Notes: generated by a model not told the origin, from the sequence alone. Shown: positions 16,498-25,283, counted from the stretch's first letter. The stretch is DNA of 64,000 nucleotides from Vescimonas sanitatis (GCF_049060325.1 NZ_JBMGPW010000005.1:124001-188000), one strand, 5' to 3'. Numbers and translations are program-made.

Positions 16498-17418
16498 TTA
16501 ATTTTTCTTTGCGCGCCGATATGCCTGCATGCCCCACACCAGCCAGGCCGCTACCACCGCCGCCAGGACGATCCAACGCACCGTCTCCAAGGGCCAGGCC
16601 ACCGCGGACAGGTCTGCATAGCGGCTGATCATAACGCTTTCCGCCGTACTGACCGTGGCCGCATAGGCAGCGGCCGGCGCCCAACACACCATGATCCGCA
16701 CGATCTCCACGGCAAAGAGCAGTCCGCAGCCGCCATACAGTGCAAAACGGAAGCCCCTATCCCGCACCAGCGGCTCTTTCAGCACCGCGCCGCCGACTAC
16801 CAGCGCCGCCGCCAGCAGCAGCGGCAGCAGCAGCCATACCGCCTCCTGCCGTACAGTCAGCGCTGCCCAGGAAAACTGCCGCACCACACCGCCGTGCAGC
16901 GCATAGGCGGACACCAGTAGGCGCCACACCCCCAGCAGCTGTATGGCCGCGAACAGCCACAGGGCGCACAGCGGTATCAGCAGCAGGATGCGGCGACGCA
17001 GCGTCTCTCGGCTGCGGCACACGCCCCAGCCCAGCCACAGGCACAGGGGCGACGCCAGCAGGCACAGCCACGACCAGTTGTTATAAGGGAATGCCACCCA
17101 CACTGCCAACGCCATTACTGCCAGACTGTACCCGATGCGGAAGCGCAGGCTTCCCCGGCGCTCCAGATAGGCCTCCACCTCCGCTGGTGTATCGGCACAG
17201 GCTCGGGGGCGCGTCTCACCGGCCAGGATGTCGTCCGCCGTCACGCCGTACAGCGCCGCCAGCGCCGGCAGGGCGGCAATGTCCGGCAGCCCCGCGCCGG
17301 ACTCCCATTTGCTGACAGTTTTGTTGGACACACCTAATATATCCGCCACCTGCTGCTGTGTCATGTCCCGCCCCCTGCGGAGTGATGCCAGATAGGTGCC
17401 TGTCTTTTCCATATCCAT
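16498..17418 (-). CDS. XRE-family regulator with membrane domain
   Basis: 306 residues. An N-terminal Cro/C1-type helix-turn-helix (about 6-62: RGRDMTQQQVADILGVSN, then KTVSKWESGAGLPDI) is followed by a short linker and about six hydrophobic segments (about 100-300). This membrane-bound XRE type is common in Clostridia; its signal is unknown. ATG 17418 has AGGAGG eight bases upstream; the frame is open further upstream but without a ribosome site. Its own promoter is not obvious. Its 3' end reaches to within a few bases of the Rrf2 promoter. Confidence 0.85.
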   Translation of the reverse strand: MDMEKTGTYLASLRRGRDMTQQQVADILGVSNKTVSKWESGAGLPDIAALPALAALYGVTADDILAGETRPRACADTPAEVEAYLERRGSLRFRIGYSLAVMALAVWVAFPYNNWSWLCLLASPLCLWLGWGVCRSRETLRRRILLLIPLCALWLFAAIQLLGVWRLLVSAYALHGGVVRQFSWAALTVRQEAVWLLLPLLLAAALVVGGAVLKEPLVRDRGFRFALYGGCGLLFAVEIVRIMVCWAPAAAYAATVSTAESVMISRYADLSAVAWPLETVRWIVLAAVVAAWLVWGMQAYRRAKKN

Positions 17419-17557
17419 TGTCGCGGCCTCCTTTTTTCTTGTTGTACCCAGTATAGCATACGGCGGATTTTTGTCCATCCCCCACCCGCTGACTTTGTCT
17501 ACGGAGCGTAGACAAGGCTGTTTCCACGGAAAAGTGCCCCGTTCTCCGATTTTTTTC

Positions 17558-17586
17558 TTGACACGGACGGTGGCCTATGGTAATAT
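17558..17586 (+). promoter_or_regulatory. tRNA cluster promoter
   Basis: TTGACA (17558-17563), 17-base spacer, TAATAT (17581-17586), about 33 bases before the first tRNA. Confidence 0.75.
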
Positions 17587-17618
17587 GTACAAGCTGACGA
17601 TTTGAGTGGAGGGCGCAC

Positions 17619-17693
17619 GCGGGTGTAGCACAATGGCCAGGGCACCAGCCTTCCAAGCTGGGGATGCGGGTTCGATTCCCGTCACCCGCTCCA
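17619..17693 (+). tRNA. tRNA-Gly (TCC)
   Basis: Cloverleaf with acceptor GCGGGTG/CACCCGC and anticodon TCC in the loop CTTCCAA; CCA is encoded (17691-17693). First of five tRNAs. Confidence 0.95.
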
Positions 17694-17706
17694 ACTTGAC
17701 AGATAC

Positions 17707-17783
<77 letters not shown>

Positions 17784-17825
17784 TTTCCCCTTGCGGGCGT
17801 CAGCGCTTCCCGTGCGGATGTATAT

Positions 17826-17903
<78 letters not shown>

Positions 17904-17955
17904 CAAAAAGAAATGAGGGATCGGGAGTGTCCCGGTCCCTCATCCCTTTCCACAC

Positions 17956-18030
17956 AGGGGTGTCGCCAAGTGGTAAGGCAAGGGACTTTGACTCCCTCAT
18001 CCGCTGGTTCGAGTCCAGCCATCCCTGCCA
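17956..18030 (+). tRNA. tRNA-Gln (TTG)
   Basis: Acceptor AGGGGTG/CATCCCT, anticodon TTG in loop CTTTGAC, encoded CCA. Confidence 0.93.
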
Positions 18031-18070
18031 GTTCTTTCCGGACGACACCGTCCTTACGATAACTGCATAT

Positions 18071-18146
18071 GCTTCGTTAGCTCAGTAGGTAGAGCACCTG
18101 CCTTTTAAGCAGGGTGTCCGGGGTTCGAATCCCCGACGAGGCACCA
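18071..18146 (+). tRNA. tRNA-Lys (TTT)
   Basis: Acceptor GCTTCGT/ACGAGGC, anticodon TTT, T-arm GGGGTTCGAATCCCC, encoded CCA. Last gene before the terminator. Confidence 0.95.
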
Positions 18147-18183
18147 AAAGAGAAAGATACCTTTTGGTATCTTTCTCTTTTGC
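18147..18183 (+). terminator. tRNA cluster terminator
   Basis: A 15-bp stem (AAAGAGAAAGATACC and complement) with a TTTT loop and trailing T's. Confidence 0.9.
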
Positions 18184-18241
18184 TGTCTTGCCTCCGGGGA
18201 GTCGAAGTTTATACCTCCTTCCCGCAGAAAGCGCCGCGGGG

Positions 18242-19552
18242 CTATTTTCTCTCCGCCGCCAGCTTCAGCAGGGTCTCTTTATCGTTAGGCGTTCCATCCA
18301 GCACGGCGTTCAGCAGATACTGCAGCGCATCACCGACCTCTCGCCCCCGCAGCCCCAGTGCCATCAGGTCGCCGCCCTTCACCGTCAGGTCCTTCAGTGA
18401 AAAGCACTGCCGCTTCGCCAGCAGCGTGTTCAGAAGGTCCTCCGCCTGCTGTATATCCGCCAGACGGCAGCGATCTTCCGGGCTTTGGGCGGCGTTGTCG
18501 GCCCGCTTCACCTCCAGCAGCTGCCGAAACGTCTCCTCTCCCAGCTGCGACACGGCGCGGGCAATAGCCTTCTCCGTCCGGGCAATATCCCGGTCGTGCC
18601 AGCGCACCAGTGTCACGATGCGTTCGGCGGTACGGTTGTCCATCCGCAGACGGCGGCAGATATCCGCCGCCAGGTCCGCCGAGATGGCCGAGTGACCATA
18701 AAAATGCCCCACGCCCTGCTCGTCCCGGGTAAAGCACGCCGGCTTGCCGATATCATGGAGCAGCATAGTCCAGCGCAGGACCACCTCCGCCGGGACGGCG
18801 GCCACTGCGTGGGCGCTGTGCCCCCACACGTCGTAGATATGATGGCGATTGTGCTGCTCGAAGCCCACGCAGGGCGCGATCTCCGGCAGGAACATCGCCA
18901 GCACGTCCGGCCAGTTCAACAGCACCGGCAGCACGTGACTGCCGCACAGCAGTTTATCCATCTCTGTCAGGATACGCTCCGGCGCGATACAGCGCAGCAG
19001 CGGCGCCTTCACCCGCAGCGCCGCATCGGTCCGCGGCTCGACCGAAAATCCCAGTACGGCGGCAAAGCGCAGCGTCCGCAGGATACGCAGCGCATCCTCC
19101 TCAAAGCGTCGTTCCGGCTCTCCCACACACCGCAGGATACCCGCCTCCAGATCCTCCCGCCCGCCATACAGATCGGTGATATGCCCGCGCAGGTCCATCG
19201 CCATGGCATTCACCGTCAGGTCACGGCGGCAGAGATCCTCCTCCAGCCTGTCGGAGAAAAACACCTGATCCGGCCGGCGATGGTCCGTATAGGTCCCATC
19301 CGCCCGGAAGGTGGTCACTTCAATGTGCATCTCCCCCGCCCGGACCGTGACCGTCCCGTGCTTCAGCCCGGTTGGGATGGCATAGCCGTCAAACAGTGTA
19401 AGCACCTGCTCCGGCCGCGCGGCGGTGGTCACGTCCCAATCTCCCGGCGTGCGGCCCAGCAGCGTGTCCCGCACGCAGCCGCCCACGGCATAGGCGGCGA
19501 AGCCCGCAGCCTCCAGCCGTTCCAGCACATATTGCACCGCCTGCGGCAGCAT
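18242..19552 (-). CDS. cca: CCA tRNA nucleotidyltransferase with HD domain
   Basis: 436 residues, class II nucleotidyltransferase that adds or repairs the tRNA 3' CCA. Head domain GGCVRDTLLGRTPGDWDVTT (about 24-43), metal-binding DxD in GDWD, EEDLCRRDLTVNAMA and the RILRTLRFA neck motif are present. A C-terminal HD region (LLHDIGKPACF, about 258-268) suggests an additional phosphohydrolase activity. ATG 19552 is preceded by GGGGAGG; a GTG 18 bases earlier is less likely. Lies beside the tRNA cluster, whose genes already encode CCA, so the role here is mainly repair. Confidence 0.94.
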   Translation of the reverse strand: MLPQAVQYVLERLEAAGFAAYAVGGCVRDTLLGRTPGDWDVTTAARPEQVLTLFDGYAIPTGLKHGTVTVRAGEMHIEVTTFRADGTYTDHRRPDQVFFSDRLEEDLCRRDLTVNAMAMDLRGHITDLYGGREDLEAGILRCVGEPERRFEEDALRILRTLRFAAVLGFSVEPRTDAALRVKAPLLRCIAPERILTEMDKLLCGSHVLPVLLNWPDVLAMFLPEIAPCVGFEQHNRHHIYDVWGHSAHAVAAVPAEVVLRWTMLLHDIGKPACFTRDEQGVGHFYGHSAISADLAADICRRLRMDNRTAERIVTLVRWHDRDIARTEKAIARAVSQLGEETFRQLLEVKRADNAAQSPEDRCRLADIQQAEDLLNTLLAKRQCFSLKDLTVKGGDLMALGLRGREVGDALQYLLNAVLDGTPNDKETLLKLAAERK

Positions 19553-19612
19553 GGCTTCGCCTCCCCTCACGTTTTTTCATCCTCCGCCGCCAAATACCGG
19601 CAAAAAAGCCGG

Positions 19613-19641
19613 TTGCATGGGCGGAGTCGTTGTATTATAAT
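19613..19641 (+). promoter_or_regulatory. murC promoter
   Basis: TTGCAT (19613-19618), 17-base spacer, TATAAT (19636-19641). Confidence 0.8.
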
Positions 19642-19682
19642 AGTACAGTAATTTTTCTGTTCCTGTCAAGGAGGCAGCAAAT

Positions 19683-21077
19683 ATGTTTCATCCTACTGAG
19701 GACTTTCACAAGTATATCCACCCCGGCAAGCGCGTACACCTGGCGGGCATCGGCGGCGTGAGTATGTGCGCGCTGGCGGAGGTATTGCAGGGCATGGGCG
19801 TGACGGTGCAGGGCTCGGACATGAGCGAGAGCGACACGGTGAAGCACCTGCGCTCTGTGGGGATCCCCGTGGCCATCGGCCACTCGGCGGAGAACCTGAA
19901 AAACTGCGACGCGGTCATCCGTACCGCCGCCATTCACGACAGCAATCCCGAGATCGCCGGCGCCGTGGCCCGGGGCATCCCGGTTTACGAGCGCGCCCAG
20001 GCCTGGGGCGCCATCATGCAGGGCTATCGCAACGCCCTGTGCGTCTCCGGAACCCACGGGAAGACCACCACCACCTCCATGGCCACCCACATCTTCATGG
20101 CGGCCCAGGCAGACCCCACGGTGATGATCGGCGGCACGCTGCCGCTGCTGCACTCCGGCTATCGGGTGGGCAGGGGCGACACCATCATTCTGGAGAGCTG
20201 TGAATACTGCAATTCCTTCCTGAACTTCTTTCCCACCGTGGCAGTGATCCTTAACGTCCACGCCGATCATCTGGACTTCTTCAAGGACCTGGCCGATATC
20301 GAGCACTCCTTCCACGACTTTGCCGCCCTGGTGCCGGAGCGCGGCTTTATCATCGCCAACGCCGATGACGAGGGTGCCCGCGAGGCCGTCAAGGGCCTGA
20401 CGCATCCGGTGTTCACCTTCAGTGTCAAAGACCGTAGCGCCGACTGCTATGCCGACAACGTCTCTTTCTTTGACGGCTACGGCGACTTCGACGTGGTCAT
20501 CAACGGCCTGACCTACGCCCATGTGTCCCTGCACGTCCCCGGCGCCCACAATATTTCCAACGCCCTGGCGGCGGCCAGCGCCGCCTATGTTCTCGGCCTT
20601 CCCGGCGAGGCGGTAACGGCAGGCCTGGCGTCCTTCACCGGCGCCGGACGGCGCTTTGAGCACAAGGGCACCTTCCGCGGCGCGGAGGTCTATGACGACT
20701 ATGCCCACCATCCCGACGAGGTGCGGGCGCTGCTGAGCGCCGCGCAGGCGCTGCCCCACAAACGGCTCATCCTGGCCTTCCAGCCCCACACCTACACCCG
20801 CACCGCCGCGCTGTTCGACGACTTTGTGGAGGTACTGCGCCTGCCGGACCGCGTAGTGCTGGCGGAGATCTACGCCGCCCGGGAAAAGAACGACATCGGC
20901 ATCTCCTCCCGGGACCTGACCGCCCGCATCCCCGGCGCCGTCTACTGCGCCACGCTGGAGCAGACGGCGGACGAGCTGGAAAAGCTGGCCCAGCCCGGCG
21001 ATATGATTATCACCGTGGGCGCAGGCGACATCTACCGCGCCGGAGAGCTGCTGCTGAAACGAGGTGACGCACAGTGA
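19683..21077 (+). CDS. murC: UDP-N-acetylmuramate-L-alanine ligase
   Basis: 464 residues, full-length Mur ligase that adds L-Ala to UDP-MurNAc in cytoplasmic peptidoglycan synthesis. An N-terminal Rossmann motif HLAGIGGVSMCALAE (about 19-33), ATP loop VSGTHGKTTTTSMA (about 121-134), central ADHLDFF, and the C-terminal domain with DYAHHPDEV are visible. ATG 19683 follows AAGGAGG. It lies in one operon with the next gene (3- to 4-base overlap) and is transcribed away from cca. Confidence 0.97.
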   Translation: MFHPTEDFHKYIHPGKRVHLAGIGGVSMCALAEVLQGMGVTVQGSDMSESDTVKHLRSVGIPVAIGHSAENLKNCDAVIRTAAIHDSNPEIAGAVARGIPVYERAQAWGAIMQGYRNALCVSGTHGKTTTTSMATHIFMAAQADPTVMIGGTLPLLHSGYRVGRGDTIILESCEYCNSFLNFFPTVAVILNVHADHLDFFKDLADIEHSFHDFAALVPERGFIIANADDEGAREAVKGLTHPVFTFSVKDRSADCYADNVSFFDGYGDFDVVINGLTYAHVSLHVPGAHNISNALAAASAAYVLGLPGEAVTAGLASFTGAGRRFEHKGTFRGAEVYDDYAHHPDEVRALLSAAQALPHKRLILAFQPHTYTRTAALFDDFVEVLRLPDRVVLAEIYAAREKNDIGISSRDLTARIPGAVYCATLEQTADELEKLAQPGDMIITVGAGDIYRAGELLLKRGDAQ

Positions 21078-21613
21078 CCATCTCCCCCGTATCCCATAAC
21101 ACCCGTCCGGAAGGCCAGCTGCTGCCACAGGAGGCCGCAGCCTTCGACCTGCTGGACAAGCTGGGCATCGAATACGACCGCGTCAGCCATGACGCCGCCT
21201 TCAACATGGAGCTGTGCGCCGAGGTCAGCCGCGTACTGGACGTGTCCGTATGCAAGAACCTGTTTCTGTGCAACCGGCAGAAAACCGCGTTCTATCTGCT
21301 GTGCATGCCGCCGGACAAGCCCTTCCACACTAAGGACCTCAGCGCACAGATCAACTCCTCCCGCCTGAGCTTCGCCCCGGAGGAGATCTTGTGGGAGCTG
21401 CTGCGCTGCCACCCGGGCTCCGCCACCATTCTGGGCCTGGCCAACGATACGGAGCACCGGGTCCAGCTGCTCATCGACCGCGAAGTCTATGACGCGCCCT
21501 TTTTCTCCTGCCACCCGTGCATCTGCACCAGTACACTGAAGCTGAAGACCGCCGACGTGCTGGAAAAGCTGCTGCCCCACACCGACCACACGCCTGTTAT
21601 CGTTGATTTGTGA
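21074..21613 (+). CDS. YbaK/ProX-type aminoacyl-tRNA deacylase-like protein
   Basis: 179 residues of the YbaK/aa-tRNA deacylase fold, closest to the Clostridial ProX/PrdX group, which hydrolyses mischarged tRNAs such as Ala-tRNA(Pro). Seen: KLGIEYDRVSHDAAFNM at the N-terminus, VCKNLFLCNRQKTAFYLLCM in the core, and a C-terminal FFSCHPCICTSTLKLKT. The GTG start at 21074 overlaps the murC stop and has GAGGTG upstream. The substrate is inferred from family only. Confidence 0.85.
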   Translation: MTISPVSHNTRPEGQLLPQEAAAFDLLDKLGIEYDRVSHDAAFNMELCAEVSRVLDVSVCKNLFLCNRQKTAFYLLCMPPDKPFHTKDLSAQINSSRLSFAPEEILWELLRCHPGSATILGLANDTEHRVQLLIDREVYDAPFFSCHPCICTSTLKLKTADVLEKLLPHTDHTPVIVDL

Positions 21614-21614
21614 G

Positions 21615-21651
21615 AAATACTGCCTGCCCTTCCCAGCAGGCAGTATTTTTT
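21615..21651 (+). terminator. murC operon terminator
   Basis: Stem AAATACTGCCTGC/GCAGGCAGTATTT followed by T's. Confidence 0.88.
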
Positions 21652-21672
21652 CATATATATCACAAAAAGCCC

Positions 21673-21701
21673 TTGCGCTTGGAAACGTTTTCGGTTATAC
21701 T
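21673..21701 (+). promoter_or_regulatory. msmX-type ATPase promoter with LacI-type operator in the spacer
   Basis: TTGCGC (21673-21678), 17-base spacer, TATACT (21696-21701). The spacer is almost filled by GGAAACGTTTTCGG, which resembles two sites in front of the LacI-family gene (26748-26772). This places the ATPase in the same sugar regulon. Confidence 0.65.
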
Positions 21702-21714
21702 TACCGTATTCCCA

Positions 21715-21750
21715 CCGTCAGGCGGCACTCCACTTCATGCCGCCTGACGG
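21715..21750 (+). promoter_or_regulatory. Strong hairpin in the ATPase mRNA leader
   Basis: Perfect 13-base arms CCGTCAGGCGGCA/TGCCGCCTGACGG with a 10-base loop and no T-run, so not a terminator. It lies just downstream of the promoter; it may stabilise or regulate the mRNA. Confidence 0.6.
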
Positions 21751-21775
21751 CAAAAGATAAGGAGGAATACCCGCT

Positions 21776-21820
21776 GTGGCTGGCGGTGCGGCAGTGTGGA
21801 GACCTGTCGTAAGGCACTGA
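21776..21820 (+). CDS. Possible 14-residue leader peptide
   Basis: GTG start 10 bases after a strong GGAGG (21761-21765) opens a 14-codon frame (MAGGAAVWRPVVRH). It ends 60 bases before the ATPase start, which itself lacks a close ribosome site. Could be a translated leader or chance. Confidence 0.3.
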   Translation: MAGGAAVWRPVVRH

Positions 21821-21879
21821 GGGCAATGCCCGTGCGAGGCCGTCTTTTGCGGAGGCAGGACGGTTACAGTCAAAAATGT

Positions 21880-23055
21880 ATGGCAAAGGTCATTCTGAAG
21901 GACCTGAAGAAGGTCTACCCCAACACCGAGAAGAAAAAGAAGGTCAAGAAGGGCGAGGAGCCCCAGGAAAAGAAGAGCAATCTTCAGATCACCGACGAGG
22001 GCGTTGTGGCTGTCCAGCAGTTCAGTCTGGAGATCGCCGACAAGGAGTTCATCGTGCTGGTGGGCCCCTCCGGCTGCGGCAAGTCCACCACCCTGCGTAT
22101 GATCGCCGGTTTGGAGGATATCACCTCCGGCGAGCTGTGGATCGGCGACAAGCTGATGAACGACGTGGAGCCCAAGGATCGGGACATCGCCATGGTGTTC
22201 CAGAACTACGCCCTGTACCCCCACATGACCGTGTACGAAAACATGGCCTTCTCCCTGAAGCTGAAGAAAGTCCCCAAGGACGAGATCGATAAGAAGGTCC
22301 GTCAGGCGGCAGAAATTCTGGACATCACCCAGTATCTGGACCGCAAGCCCAAGGCCCTGTCCGGCGGCCAGCGCCAGCGTGTGGCCATCGGCCGCGCCAT
22401 TGTCCGCGACCCCGCCGTGTTCCTGATGGACGAGCCCCTGTCCAACCTGGACGCCAAGCTCCGCAACCAGATGCGCGCCGAGATCATCAAGCTGCGCCAG
22501 CGGATCAACACCACGTTTATCTACGTCACCCATGACCAGACCGAGGCCATGACCCTGGGCGACCGCATCGTCATCATGAAGGATGGCTTCATCCAGCAGA
22601 TCGGCACGCCCCAGGAGGTCTTTGACCACCCGGCCAATCTGTTCGTGGCTGGCTTTATCGGCACGCCCCAGATGAACCTCTTTGACGCGAAGCTGGTGAA
22701 GAACAGCGACGGCAAATACGCCGTGGCTATCGACGGCATCAACGTGGAACTGGCCGAGGATAAGCAGGCCCGGCTCAGCGCTAAAAATGTACCGGAACAG
22801 GACGTGACGCTGGGCGTTCGCCCCGATCACATCATGCTCTGCGCCGACGGCGTCAAGGGTACCGTGGATGTCAGCGAGCTGATGGGCTCCTCTGTGCATC
22901 TGCATATCTCCACCCACGACCATGACGTGGTGGTCATCGTCCCCACCAACGGCAACGCCGCCCACTTCCCCATGGGCAGCGAGGTCAACATGATCTTCGG
23001 CGGCAATGTGGCCCATGTGTTCAGCAAGGAGACGGAAAAGAATCTGGAGTGGTAA
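21880..23055 (+). CDS. msmX: Carbohydrate ABC transporter ATP-binding protein, MsmX/UgpC type
   Basis: 391 residues. The ATPase that energises CUT1 sugar transporters. An N-terminal MAKVILKDLKKVYP is followed by an unusual Lys/Glu-rich insertion (about 15-35: TEKKKKVKKGEEPQEKK). Walker A GPSGCGKST (about 63-71), signature LSGGQRQRVAIGRA, Walker B VFLMDEPLSNLD, and a C-terminal OB/TOBE regulatory domain follow. The start at 21880 is chosen by homology; the nearest GGAGG is about 25 bases away. Its permeases are probably those at 29447-31272, which have no ATPase of their own and whose LacI regulator has matching operators. Confidence 0.93.
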   Translation: MAKVILKDLKKVYPNTEKKKKVKKGEEPQEKKSNLQITDEGVVAVQQFSLEIADKEFIVLVGPSGCGKSTTLRMIAGLEDITSGELWIGDKLMNDVEPKDRDIAMVFQNYALYPHMTVYENMAFSLKLKKVPKDEIDKKVRQAAEILDITQYLDRKPKALSGGQRQRVAIGRAIVRDPAVFLMDEPLSNLDAKLRNQMRAEIIKLRQRINTTFIYVTHDQTEAMTLGDRIVIMKDGFIQQIGTPQEVFDHPANLFVAGFIGTPQMNLFDAKLVKNSDGKYAVAIDGINVELAEDKQARLSAKNVPEQDVTLGVRPDHIMLCADGVKGTVDVSELMGSSVHLHISTHDHDVVVIVPTNGNAAHFPMGSEVNMIFGGNVAHVFSKETEKNLEW

Positions 23056-23064
23056 CAACAGACA

Positions 23065-23097
23065 CAAAAAAGGAAGCCCTCCGGGCTTCCTTTTTTC
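23065..23097 (+). terminator. Terminator after the ATPase gene
   Basis: Stem AAGGAAGCCC/GGGCTTCCTT flanked by A- and T-runs. Confidence 0.88.
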
Positions 23098-23132
23098 TGC
23101 GCCATTGTCATTGCGCGCCCACCCGCCGCTTT

Positions 23133-23310
23133 CTGTCATTGCGAGGAGGGCGAAGCCCGACGCGGCAATCCGTTTTCTTTTTGCATAGGCTCCCGGTAAA
23201 CCGTTGTAGGGGCGGACGACTCTGTCCGCCCGAAACCTTCCCCTTGAGGGGAAGGTGGCAACGCGAAGCGTTGACGGATGAGGTGTCATTGCGAGCCAGC
23301 GCTCACGCTG
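23133..23310. repeat. Dispersed elements A and B
   Basis: Non-coding. 23189-23232 is element B (copy at 11238-11280). 23236-23310 is element A, starting CCTTCCCCTTGAGGGGAAGG and ending TTGCGAGCCAG. It is repeated almost base for base at 60906-60980, and its GACGGATGAGGTG piece recurs at 42638-42652. These resemble high-copy intergenic repeats. Confidence 0.7.
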
Positions 23311-23332
23311 GCGTGGGGCTCCGTCCCCCGAC

Positions 23333-23365
23333 AAAAAAGAAATCCCTTTCGGGATTTCTTTTTTG
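23333..23365. terminator. Bidirectional terminator
   Basis: Stem GAAATCCC/GGGATTTC with flanking A6 and T6 runs ends the minus-strand gene at 23371. Confidence 0.85.
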
Positions 23366-23370
23366 CGTTC

Positions 23371-24672
23371 TCAAGGTTTCTTCTTACCCACGTAGACCAT
23401 CCCGGTCAGAGACAGCACCGCACTCACGGCGTACATTCCCACGCCCGCATCTATGGTCTTGGGGGAGCCGGTCTTGCCCTCGTCCTTCGCGGTAGTCGCA
23501 GAGCTGTAGTAGTAACGCGGCGTTTCCTCTGCTGTCGGATACTTGTGCTCCGGCAGAAGCGGTGTGCCATTTGGGTTAAATCGATACTTGCCGCCGGCAG
23601 CAGTGATTTCCTTAAAGAAATCTTCCGTTTTCATGTATTCAAGGGTCTTTTCTGTCCCAGCATCTTGGTATTTAAAGCAAGCCGTAACATTTCCCGCTTC
23701 CACGAAATAATTGTTTTTAAAAACAGGTGTATCAGAAGAAACATCGCCTGCAATACCGCCTAAACGCTTATAAGGTGTAGTGGCAGTATATTGAGATAGA
23801 TCCATTCCACCGGCGAAATAGCAATGTCTGATTTCTGTACCTGCACCAACTGTGCCTGCAATGCCGCCGAAATCTGTAGTTCCACTGCCAAGAGGAACCA
23901 TTTTCCCTGTGGAATAACAATTGATGATCTTTGAGTCTTGATACAACTGCCCAACAATTCCGCCGGTATGGGGTGTCCAAGAGGTCATATCGCCTGTATT
24001 AGCGCAATACTGTACGGTACTGTTTTCCGCAAGACCCACGATACCGCCCTTCCAAAATCGGGAGGTGTCCTTCATTACTGAAAAATTCCCCTCGTTTTGG
24101 CAGTATTCAATTGTGCTATCTATCGCATATCCGCACAAGGCCACAGTACCGTTAATATATTTGTCTGTATCCGTGAACGACACATCTGAGACGCAGTCAG
24201 TAATTTTACTGCCTGCTGCAACGCCCGCTACCGTTCCAAAATAGACATACCCTGAATTGGACACATCCAGCTTGCCTTGAATTGTCAAACCGGAAATTTC
24301 AGCGCCGTAAACCTCACTGAAAAATCCGAAGGACGGATACTCTGTCTTTCCATAGTTTTCGGAAAAATCCAAATTGGAAATTGTATGCCCGTTTCCGTAA
24401 AACTTACCGCTGAAGTAATGTTGCAGATTTCCGTTGCCGTCAAAAACGCTGCCAATTGGTGTCCACGCAATATCTGTTAAATCCAAATCTTCTTCAAGCG
24501 ATACAACAGCATCTTTCTTGCCATCATATTCGCCATTGTCCACCGCTTTTGCAAACTGCAAAAGCTCATCAACAGTTCTAATGGCTGTCTTTCCCGCCGC
24601 AAAAGCAGAAATGGGCACCATCGCCAAACACAGCACCAATGCAAAAAATAGACCCACTACGCGCTTCTTCAT
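23371..24672 (-). CDS. Secreted GLUG-repeat surface protein (SP1)
   Basis: 433 residues. Signal peptide MKKRVVGLFFALVLCLAMV to about residue 26. A beta-helix-like body carries GLUG-type repeats (GGIVGLAENSTVQYCANTG, GGIVGQLYQDSKIINCYSTG, GGIAGTVGAGTEIRHCYFAG). The C-terminal tail has SPKTIDAG, a hydrophobic stretch and VGKKKP. The tail is the same type as in SP2-SP5 far downstream, a wall-sorting-like signal without the LPxTG glycine. AT content is higher than in neighbouring genes, suggesting transfer. It may act in adhesion or binding. Its leader holds a 26-bp palindrome. Unlike SP2-SP5 it lacks their leader site. Confidence 0.9.
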   Translation of the reverse strand: MKKRVVGLFFALVLCLAMVPISAFAAGKTAIRTVDELLQFAKAVDNGEYDGKKDAVVSLEEDLDLTDIAWTPIGSVFDGNGNLQHYFSGKFYGNGHTISNLDFSENYGKTEYPSFGFFSEVYGAEISGLTIQGKLDVSNSGYVYFGTVAGVAAGSKITDCVSDVSFTDTDKYINGTVALCGYAIDSTIEYCQNEGNFSVMKDTSRFWKGGIVGLAENSTVQYCANTGDMTSWTPHTGGIVGQLYQDSKIINCYSTGKMVPLGSGTTDFGGIAGTVGAGTEIRHCYFAGGMDLSQYTATTPYKRLGGIAGDVSSDTPVFKNNYFVEAGNVTACFKYQDAGTEKTLEYMKTEDFFKEITAAGGKYRFNPNGTPLLPEHKYPTAEETPRYYYSSATTAKDEGKTGSPKTIDAGVGMYAVSAVLSLTGMVYVGKKKP

Positions 24673-24714
24673 TGTACACTCCTCCTTTTATTCTCCCATA
24701 GCATACAGGCGGCA

Positions 24715-24752
24715 TCATTCCGTGGGTACCCACGGAATGACGGGAGCTCCCG
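24715..24752. promoter_or_regulatory. Double palindrome in the SP1 leader
   Basis: 24715-24740 is a perfect 26-bp palindrome (half TCATTCCGTGGGT); 24741-24752 is a second, 12-bp one (CGGGAGCTCCCG). Both lie between promoter and ribosome site. They could be operators or stacked RNA hairpins. Confidence 0.7.
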
Positions 24753-24781
24753 TCGCCGCACATATCAACGCTGTTGGTCAT

Positions 24782-24810
24782 AGTATACCTGCTTTTCCGC
24801 CAAATGTAAA
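24782..24810 (-). promoter_or_regulatory. SP1 promoter
   Basis: Minus strand TTTACA (24810-24805), 17-base spacer, TATACT (24787-24782). Confidence 0.7.
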
Positions 24811-24857
24811 TCCAAAATTTGTGCGCCTTTGGCGGAAAATAAAATGGGAGAGGCGGC

Positions 24858-25283
24858 TCACAGCAGCTTTTCCAATTCGCTCTCGCCGTACACTTTTATG
24901 CCGTTTTCCTTCAGCAGCGCCGCCGTGACGCCGTCGCCGTCCGTCAGCGTGCCGGTGAACGTTCCGTCATAGATGCGCCCGCAGCCGCAGGAGGGGCTTC
25001 GCTCCTTCAGCACGGCGGCGGTACAGCCGTACAGCCGCGCCAGACGCAGCGTCTCCTCCGCGCCCCGGCGGTATTCCGCCGTCACGTCCCGGCCATCGCT
25101 CATCACCACCCGATCGCCCCGCCGCTCGGAGGGCTTTCGGGGCGTGGGCAATCCTCCCAGCTGCTCCGGACACACCGGCACCGCCAAGCCGCGCTTCGCC
25201 AGCTCCTGTGCCAGCGGGTTGGGCTTGCTCTGCCCGTCGTAGCGACAGGCACAGCCCAGCAGACACGCGCTCACCAGGATCAT
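24858..25283 (-). CDS. DUF523 family protein
   Basis: 141 residues. Matches the DUF523 family by SACLLGCACRYDG (about 5-17), CPEQLGGLPTPR and KERSPSCGCGRIYDG. The invariant cysteines suggest metal binding, but the function is unknown. ATG 25283 has GGAG upstream and overlaps the NUDIX stop by four bases. The frame is open upstream of this ATG, but that part is the NUDIX gene in another frame. Confidence 0.9.
   Translation of the reverse strand: MILVSACLLGCACRYDGQSKPNPLAQELAKRGLAVPVCPEQLGGLPTPRKPSERRGDRVVMSDGRDVTAEYRRGAEETLRLARLYGCTAAVLKERSPSCGCGRIYDGTFTGTLTDGDGVTAALLKENGIKVYGESELEKLL

Noticed and set aside
21681..21694. Reading GGAAACGTTTTCGG as a CcpA cre site
   Set aside because: It resembles cre, but the better match is to the tandem sites in front of the local LacI-family gene. 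CcpA cannot be excluded, so it is reported only as LacI-type.
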